DNA of 64,000 bases, from positions 564,501 through 628,500 of the forward strand of contig JAIBBN010000001.1 in assembly GCA_019694655.1 (NCBI GenBank), in the 5' to 3' direction. The stretch is from Leptospirales bacterium (lineage in GTDB: Bacteria > Spirochaetota > Leptospiria > Leptospirales > Leptonemataceae). The position numbers and the translations under genes were made by a program. Shown here in pieces: positions 58,542-64,000 of this stretch. The notes below the pieces were generated by a model, which was not told the origin of the DNA, ran no database searches, and worked only from the letters and a program-made list of their open reading frames with translations. Numbering within the stretch: the first letter of the stretch is position 1; the number at the start of each line of letters is the position of its first letter.

Positions 58542-58930
58542 GAACGCTACACAGAGGGCAGCTTCCGCGAGTTATTCCGCATCTGACAGAAGAGTAAACT
58601 TCAATTTTCTCTTGCACAACTGAAGCAATACTCTTGAATGTTTAAGAATTCATGCGCACAAAAAAACTGCGCATGCTCTTTAATCGGACCTGCAGGCCGG
58701 CCGGATTGCCGGCAGCGGAGAGTAGAGTAAAAGGACGGAGTAGATTCGCGTGCGGGACAGGCATGGCCTCCGACCGCGGCGAAGCATCCGGGAGGACAGG
58801 CAATTCCGCAGATCGTCTGCGGAATTCAAGATGACGACCGCGCCCCCGCGCGAGGGACGCGCCCGGAAAAGCGCCGGACCGATTTACCGGCAGGCCGCGC
58901 CGGTCAGGGCGCCCGCCCGCCGCCCCTGGC
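58542..58930. other. Spacer with several perfect hairpins, no gene
   Basis: A stretch of 389 bases with no credible protein. Inverted repeats: CATGCGCA/TGCGCATG at 58651-58675 (nine-base A-rich loop), GCCGGC/GCCGGC at 58696-58713, AATTCCGCAGA/TCTGCGGAATT at 58802-58826 (three-base loop, 11 of 11), and CCCTGGC/GCCAGGG at 58924-58941, which encloses the stop codon of the reductase gene. The last may terminate that gene without a U-run. Style and density resemble the hairpins at 53 kb. Confidence 0.55.
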
Positions 58931-60289
58931 CTAAGCCAGGGTCTCCAGTATAAACGGCAATAGCTCGCTGACGGTGGGATGCACAAGCACGGCGCGCTGC
59001 ATCTCTTTGACGGTCAGTCCGGCATAGAGATAGGGTGCAAAGTGGTTGATGATCTCGTCGCCGCCGACGCCCAGAATGGTCGCGCCCAGAAATCGTTCGC
59101 TGTTCTTCTCTACCAGAATCTTAATGGAACCTTTAGTTTCGCCCATCTCGCGTGCGCGGTTGATGCGCTCCATGGGCCGCTGCGCCAGTCGGTAGGCAAT
59201 GCCGCGCGCCTGTGCGTCCTTTTCATTCAGGCCAATGCGCGCCAGCGGCGGATCGGTGAACATGGCAAAGATTGGCTGACGATCGCTGACTTTCGTTTGG
59301 CGGCCCTGCCAGTTAGCGATCATTACCTGGCCGTCGTGCACGGCGGTGTGTGTGAAGGCGCCGCGGCCATTGACGTCGCCCAGGGCAAAGATGCCAGGCG
59401 CGCTGGTCTGGAGATATTCATCGGTCTCGATAAAGCCCTGAGCATTGCAACGCACGCCGGCCGCCGCCAGATTCAACTTTGCGGTATTTGGACTGCGACC
59501 GACGGCCGCCAGCAGATGCGAGCCGCTGATGGTCTGGCTGCTGCCGCCGTGCTCATAACGGATCTCGATTGGCGAGGTTCCCTGCACCGACTGAATCTTG
59601 ACGCCGCTGTGGATGACCATGCCTTCTTCCTCCAGCATGCTGCGCACCTGTGTGCAGATGTCGTCATCCTCGCGCGGCGTAATCTGTGGCGCAGCCTCCA
59701 GCACCGTAACCTTTGAACCCAGTCGACGAAAGACCTGGCCAAACTCCAGACCGATGTAACTGCCGCCCAGAATCAGCAGGTGCTCGGGAAGCTCTTTCAA
59801 CTCCAGAAGTTCGATGTTGGTCATGACGCCGCTCTGGGCGAGACCTGGAATATCCAGCAGACGCGGCGAAGCGCCAACGTGAATATAGATGCGCTCGCCT
59901 TCCATTTCCTGATCGCCAACCTTCACGCGTCGCTCGCCGCTGAAGCTGGCCCAGCCGGCATAGAAGTCGATATTTGCCTCCGATTTCATCCATTCAGTTA
60001 GCCGATCGCGATTGCCATGGCGGATGCCGTTGACCCGCGCCATCACCGCCCCAAAATCGATCTGTGGCGAGCCAGCGTGGACGCCATATTCCGCTGCGCG
60101 CCGGATCAGCTGCGCCACGCGTGCGCTGGCCACCAGCGTCTTGGTCGGCGTGCAGCCGTTGTTGACGCAGGTTCCGCCTACCGAGGCGCCCTCGATCACC
60201 GCAATCTTCTGACCGCTGGCCAGCAGCGGCGGCAGGATTGTCGTGCTGGCCTGTCCGGTTCCTATCAAAATATGATCGTAGTGTTTCAT
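58931..60289 (-). CDS. Pyridine nucleotide-disulfide oxidoreductase (dihydrolipoamide/mercuric reductase-like)
   Basis: A 452-residue FAD enzyme. It has the N-terminal FAD site (HILIGTGQASTTILPPLL), the redox disulfide in VGGTCVNNGCTPTKTL, the NAD(P)H site (LLILGGSYIGLEFGQVFRRLG), FAD motif FALGDVNGRGAFTH and the dimerisation domain ending in HPTVSELLP, with the catalytic His-Glu-type pair replaced by His-Ser context (HPTVSE keeps the Glu). The substrate is unclear: members reduce lipoamide, mercury or other disulfides. No lipoyl protein or mer gene is nearby. ATG 60289 with GGAG upstream is chosen. Confidence 0.88.
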   Translation of the reverse strand: MKHYDHILIGTGQASTTILPPLLASGQKIAVIEGASVGGTCVNNGCTPTKTLVASARVAQLIRRAAEYGVHAGSPQIDFGAVMARVNGIRHGNRDRLTEWMKSEANIDFYAGWASFSGERRVKVGDQEMEGERIYIHVGASPRLLDIPGLAQSGVMTNIELLELKELPEHLLILGGSYIGLEFGQVFRRLGSKVTVLEAAPQITPREDDDICTQVRSMLEEEGMVIHSGVKIQSVQGTSPIEIRYEHGGSSQTISGSHLLAAVGRSPNTAKLNLAAAGVRCNAQGFIETDEYLQTSAPGIFALGDVNGRGAFTHTAVHDGQVMIANWQGRQTKVSDRQPIFAMFTDPPLARIGLNEKDAQARGIAYRLAQRPMERINRAREMGETKGSIKILVEKNSERFLGATILGVGGDEIINHFAPYLYAGLTVKEMQRAVLVHPTVSELLPFILETLA

Positions 60290-60433
60290 GTTTGAGCTCC
60301 GCATCAAGGGACGCAGACAGCGGCGAAGGGTTTCAAAGAAGTGTTAAAAGCCATGGTCGAAAGCGCGGCTCATTCGCTTGACGAGATCGAATGCATGGCT
60401 CAACAATCGCGCCCTGCGCATCGGCTTGCTGCC

Positions 60434-63400
60434 ATGAGGTCCTTTTTCCACTCCCACTTCAATACGACGAGCTGGCTGGCGGCGCTGCTGCTCTGCCTTG
60501 CGCTGGGCGCCGGAAGCTGCGGCAAGGGGGGTGCGCCGCGGACAGCGCCGCGCGCTGTGAATGGCGTGCTCGATTTGCGCCATTGGGACTTTGCCGACGA
60601 GGGGCCGGTCAGGCTGGACGGGCAGTGGCATTTCTATTTCAACCGACTGCTGGACCCAGCGCAGGACGCAAGGGGCCTTGCACTTGAGGGCGGCGAGTTC
60701 GTTGAAGTTCCAAATAGCTGGGTCGATTCGGAAAAGAAGCGGCCGCCCTTTGGCGCCGCCAGCTACGCGCTGACCATTTTGCTTCCGCCGCACAGCGAGG
60801 GCCTGATGCTCTACCAGCGTCAGGTGGATACGGCGATGCGACTCTACGCCAACGGGCAGGAGGTCGGAGAGAGCGGAAATCCCGCGCTGGATGAAAGTCG
60901 CGCCCGGCCGCAGGTAAGCGTCCAGCTGATTGCGCTGCCGCCTACGCCAGCTGCGCAGCTGCGCTTGCTCTATCATACATCGAACTACGCCAATGATTCA
61001 GCAGGCATCTGGGAGAGCATCGATCTGGGGCCGGCGGCGCAGATTGTATCGCGCCGCGAGGGCAAACTGCTTTCCGACTACCTCCTGTTCGGCGCTCTGA
61101 TTCTGGCCGCGGTCTACCACATTGGATTGTTTGTGAGCCGGCGCAGCGATTTGCCGGCGCTGCTTTTTGGACTCTTCTGCCTGGACATGGCGCTGCGCAT
61201 TCCGGTTACCGGCGAGACAACCATCCACCGCTTCCTGCACGATCTGTCCTACGAACACTACAAGATGATCGACCATTTTCTGGTCTACGTCGGCGGCCCG
61301 CTCTTTGCCGCTTTTGTGGCGCTGCTCTTTGGCGGTCGACTCAAGCGCTCGCTGATTCTCTTTTCCTCGCTAACGGCGCTGCCCTGCATTGTGGCCCTGC
61401 TGGTCCTGCCCTCGCGCAGCTTCATTCCAATCTTTCCTTACTATTTCATCAGCCTGCTGATCGTTTTCCTCTGGCTGATCACCGCCCTGATCCTGGCCTC
61501 CGCCCGTCGCCAGGAGGGAGCGCTGTTCTCGCTGCTGGGGCTGCTCTTTTTTATCGCTACCATTATCAATGACTTTCTGGCCTCGCGACTGATCATACAC
61601 AGCGCCTACATCTTGCCGCTTGGCCTGTTTGTTTTCATCTTCTCCCAGGCCTACATGCTCAGCCGGCTCTTTGCTCGCGCTTACAATACCGCAGAAAAGC
61701 TCTCGCTGCAGATGCAGCAGCGTAACGTCGAGCTGCAGCGCCTGGACCAGTTGAAGGATGAATTCCTGGCCAACACCTCGCACGAATTGCGCACGCCCTT
61801 GCATGGCATCGTTGGCATTTCCGATTCGCTGCTGGGCGGCGCCGCCGGCGAAACCAGCGCCGTGATGCGGCGCAATCTGCAGTTGATCAGCGACAGCGGT
61901 CGTCGTCTGGCCAGTCTGGTCGATGACATCCTGGATTTCTCGCGGCTGCGCAACCGCGATCTGGAATTGCGCCGTCGTCCAGTGGACATTGCATCGGCCA
62001 TTGATGTCGCACTGGCGCTTTCCCAGGGACTGGTGGGAGCGCGCCAGCTGCGGCTGGTCAATCAGGCGCCGGGTCTCTATGTTGATGCCGACGAAGATCG
62101 ACTGGAACAGATTCTGCTCAATCTGATTGGCAATGCCATCAAGTTCACCGCCAGCGGCGAAGTGCGCATTGAAGCAGGACGCGATCCAGAACAGCCAGCG
62201 ATGATTCGCATCAGCGTGCTTGATACCGGCATTGGCCTGCCCGAAGATCGTCTGGAGTCGATCTTTGATTCTTTCACGCAGGCCGATGGGTCCATCGGTC
62301 GCGAATACGGCGGCGCCGGCCTCGGGCTTTCCATCACGCGCAGTCTGGTGGAACTGCACGGCGGAAAGATTTCTGCGCATCGGCGCGCCGAAGGCGGAAG
62401 CGAATTTCGTTTTACATTGCCGGCTGTGGAAGCCGCCGAGCTCTCCAGCGCCGCCGCCGAAGAAGCAAGCGCGGCGCAGCATCTGCGTCTTCTGCCATCG
62501 ATTGCGCCAGCCGAAGGCGCGCCGTCGGTCCATGAGGCGGCGGCAGAGTCGGCGGCCAGCGCTGTAGCGCCGGCCGAGAGTGCGCCTCGCGAGGCTGTCC
62601 TTGCCGAGGAGCGGCCCGCTCATATCCTGATTGTTGATGATGATCCCGTCAACCTGCAGGTGCTGCGCAATCATCTCTCCATGTCCCAGTACCTGGTGCG
62701 CGAGTGCGCCAGCGGTCAGGAGGCGCTGGCCGCGCTGCAAGAAGCAAACTTCGATCTCATTTTGCTCGATGTGATGATGCCGCGGCTTTCCGGCTATGAG
62801 GTTTGCCGCATTGTACGCGAATCCTTTTCTACAACCGAACTGCCAGTCATACTTTTGACGGCGCGAAATCGCGTCAGCGATCTGGTGACTGGCCTGGAAA
62901 GCGGGGCCAACGACTATCTGGTGAAGCCTTTCGACGCCCAGGAATTGCAGGCGCGCGTGCGCACGCTACTGGAGTTGAAGCGCGCTGCAGCATCGCAATC
63001 GCACCTGGCCATGTTGCAGGGCGAGCTGGCGGTAGCGCATCAAATTCAGCAATCGCTCCTGCCGCGCGCGCTGCCGCCAACGCCTGGCCTGCGCATCGCC
63101 GCACGCTACCAGCCAATGACCGGTCTGGCTGGCGATTTTTACGACTTCTGTCCGACCGATGACGGCGGCATTGGCTGCATTGTCGCTGATGTTTCGGGCC
63201 ACGGCGTGCCGGCAGCGCTGGTCGTATCAATGCTCAAGGTCACGCTGTGGTTTTTTCAGCAGGAGTTTGGCGCGCCGGATGCATTGCTGTACAATATGAA
63301 TCAAGCGCTGCTGCGCAACACCGGATCAGAGTTTGTGACGGCGGCCTTTGCCTGGATCGACCGGACGCGAAGCAAATTGCTGCTGTCCAATGCCGCCCAT

Positions 63401-63763
63401 CCGCCGGTCTACTTGCTCCGCGCCGCCGACGGCGAGCTCCTGCGTCTTAAACCGGCGGGCGCCTTGCTGGCTGTATTTCCCGAAATTGATCTGCAGCTGG
63501 CGCAGGTCGATCTGGCGCCCGGCGACCGTATTGTCCTCTATACAGATGGCGTCACCGAAGCTATCAACAGCGGCGATGAGATGTTTGGCGAGGAGCGTCT
63601 GGAACAACTGCTGCGTCAATCCCTGGCCCTGGACGCCGAGCAGTTTGCCGCGCAGCTCTTTGATACTGTCTTGAATTGGACCGGTGATACTGTCCATCTG
63701 GCGGATGATTTTTCTTTTGTCGTGATTGACGTCCTATCTCAGGACGCAGGGCTCGGGCCATAA
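60434..63763 (+). CDS. 7TM-DISM hybrid: histidine kinase, receiver and SpoIIE phosphatase in one chain
   Basis: A 1,109-residue protein. A signal segment ends in LALGAGSCGKG, so it may be lipidated. Next come a DISMED2-like beta domain (about 40-200), seven membrane helices (about 205-410), a HisKA domain with His450 in ANTSHELRTPLHG, a HATPase (LNLIGNAIKFT, DTGIGLP, GGAGLGLSIT), an Ala-rich linker, a receiver with Asp779 (LILLDVMMP; DYLVKPFD), and a C-terminal PP2C/SpoIIE domain (LAGDFYDFCPTDD; IVADVSGHGVPAALVV; LYTDGVTEAI; LADDFSFVV). The receiver probably gates the phosphatase. I chose ATG 60434 as the start of the signal; longer in-frame starts upstream exist. Confidence 0.9.
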   Translation: MRSFFHSHFNTTSWLAALLLCLALGAGSCGKGGAPRTAPRAVNGVLDLRHWDFADEGPVRLDGQWHFYFNRLLDPAQDARGLALEGGEFVEVPNSWVDSEKKRPPFGAASYALTILLPPHSEGLMLYQRQVDTAMRLYANGQEVGESGNPALDESRARPQVSVQLIALPPTPAAQLRLLYHTSNYANDSAGIWESIDLGPAAQIVSRREGKLLSDYLLFGALILAAVYHIGLFVSRRSDLPALLFGLFCLDMALRIPVTGETTIHRFLHDLSYEHYKMIDHFLVYVGGPLFAAFVALLFGGRLKRSLILFSSLTALPCIVALLVLPSRSFIPIFPYYFISLLIVFLWLITALILASARRQEGALFSLLGLLFFIATIINDFLASRLIIHSAYILPLGLFVFIFSQAYMLSRLFARAYNTAEKLSLQMQQRNVELQRLDQLKDEFLANTSHELRTPLHGIVGISDSLLGGAAGETSAVMRRNLQLISDSGRRLASLVDDILDFSRLRNRDLELRRRPVDIASAIDVALALSQGLVGARQLRLVNQAPGLYVDADEDRLEQILLNLIGNAIKFTASGEVRIEAGRDPEQPAMIRISVLDTGIGLPEDRLESIFDSFTQADGSIGREYGGAGLGLSITRSLVELHGGKISAHRRAEGGSEFRFTLPAVEAAELSSAAAEEASAAQHLRLLPSIAPAEGAPSVHEAAAESAASAVAPAESAPREAVLAEERPAHILIVDDDPVNLQVLRNHLSMSQYLVRECASGQEALAALQEANFDLILLDVMMPRLSGYEVCRIVRESFSTTELPVILLTARNRVSDLVTGLESGANDYLVKPFDAQELQARVRTLLELKRAAASQSHLAMLQGELAVAHQIQQSLLPRALPPTPGLRIAARYQPMTGLAGDFYDFCPTDDGGIGCIVADVSGHGVPAALVVSMLKVTLWFFQQEFGAPDALLYNMNQALLRNTGSEFVTAAFAWIDRTRSKLLLSNAAHPPVYLLRAADGELLRLKPAGALLAVFPEIDLQLAQVDLAPGDRIVLYTDGVTEAINSGDEMFGEERLEQLLRQSLALDAEQFAAQLFDTVLNWTGDTVHLADDFSFVVIDVLSQDAGLGP

Positions 63764-63777
63764 TTTCTGGGGGAGTT

Positions 63778-64000
63778 ATGGATACATTGAAACAATCGCA
63801 ATTGAAAGCAGGCGCACTGTTGCTCTTTCTGGGCATGCTCACCGGCATACTGGTCTCGGCGGGGATGACGCACAAAATTCCGGCCGACGGCCGTATCATG
63901 CTTGGCTCGCACCTCAACGCCATTCTGGGCGCTTTCATGCTCTTTGGCTATGCGCTCTCGCTGGCACACTTGAAGTATGAACTGAAGACGCTGCGCTTGA
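63778..64000 (+). CDS. Small membrane protein, truncated by the window edge
   Basis: The first 74 residues are visible and the frame is still open at the end of the window. It has hydrophobic segments KAGALLLFLGMLTGILVSAG and LNAILGAFMLFGYALSLAHL joined by a short loop (MTHKIPADGRIMLGSHLNA). The GSHLNAxLGxF pattern recalls small four-helix proteins of the styrene-oxide isomerase/hydroxylaminobenzene mutase type, but with only half the protein this is tentative. GGGGGAG precedes the ATG. It follows the hybrid kinase gene by 14 bases. Confidence 0.6.
   Translation, partial: MDTLKQSQLKAGALLLFLGMLTGILVSAGMTHKIPADGRIMLGSHLNAILGAFMLFGYALSLAHLKYELKTLRL

Noticed and set aside
57400-58700. Complete insertion sequence around the second transposase
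   Set aside because: Only short matches such as TTACTC occur near both sides; no terminal inverted repeats or target duplication could be supported, so only the CDS is reported.

Overview
The window looks like chromosomal DNA of a high-GC spirochaete of the order Leptospirales, though no 16S or other taxonomic marker is present. The pointers are: lipoproteins with loose spirochaete-type lipoboxes (GSAC, ASAC, GIAC, FSAC, ISSC); 7TM-DISM receptors joined to SpoIIE-type phosphatases; a FecR-domain lipoprotein like leptospiral LipL45; a cheW-cheA-cheB-cheY block beside scpA-scpB-pheA-tyrA-cmk-rpsA-hisG; and a KorAB-type ferredoxin oxidoreductase. The species assignment is inference.

Layout. 1-2.5 kb: ribosomal protein L20, an acidic coiled-coil protein, ZapA, a probable 6S RNA and 5-formyl-THF cyclo-ligase. 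2.5-7.6 kb: a chemotaxis operon whose CheA carries an extra CheC-like phosphatase domain. 7.7-15.4 kb: one long housekeeping run (ScpA, ScpB, PheA, TyrA, Cmk, ribosomal protein S1, a TPR membrane protein, HisG). 15.4-32.7 kb: envelope genes (lipoproteins, M23 peptidase, zinc-ribbon membrane protein, ABC exporter), TrpS, CysE-CysK, a diguanylate cyclase, a J-domain protein, a lipase and a deacetylase-EamA-TfoX operon. 32.8-41.4 kb: a DISM-PAS-anti-sigma-type ATPase divergent from ComEC-RsmA, a DISM-SpoIIE phosphatase and a PstS-like lipoprotein. 41.3-52.9 kb: an alpha-helical repeat protein, an alpha/beta hydrolase, a fused radical SAM protein, SSB, a compact UvrD-like helicase, a STAS protein, SpeD and KorAB.

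52.9-58.9 kb is an accessory, decaying region. It has a dense set of perfect hairpins, an orphan AT-richer gene, an IS3-family element with near-perfect terminal repeats and a -1 frameshift signal, a frameshifted potassium-channel pseudogene, a leptospiral-type lipoprotein, gene fragments and a second transposase. Beyond it lie a flavin disulfide reductase, a 1,109-residue DISM-histidine kinase-receiver-SpoIIE protein and a truncated small membrane protein at the window edge.

How the genes may work together. Three 7TM-DISM receptors lie within 31 kb. One ends in an RsbW-type ATPase, one in a PP2C phosphatase and one in a kinase-receiver-PP2C chain. With the STAS anti-anti-sigma protein they supply every part of a partner-switching network (sensor, kinase, phosphatase, antagonist), though pairing between them is inferred. 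No rRNA, tRNA or CRISPR array was recognised.
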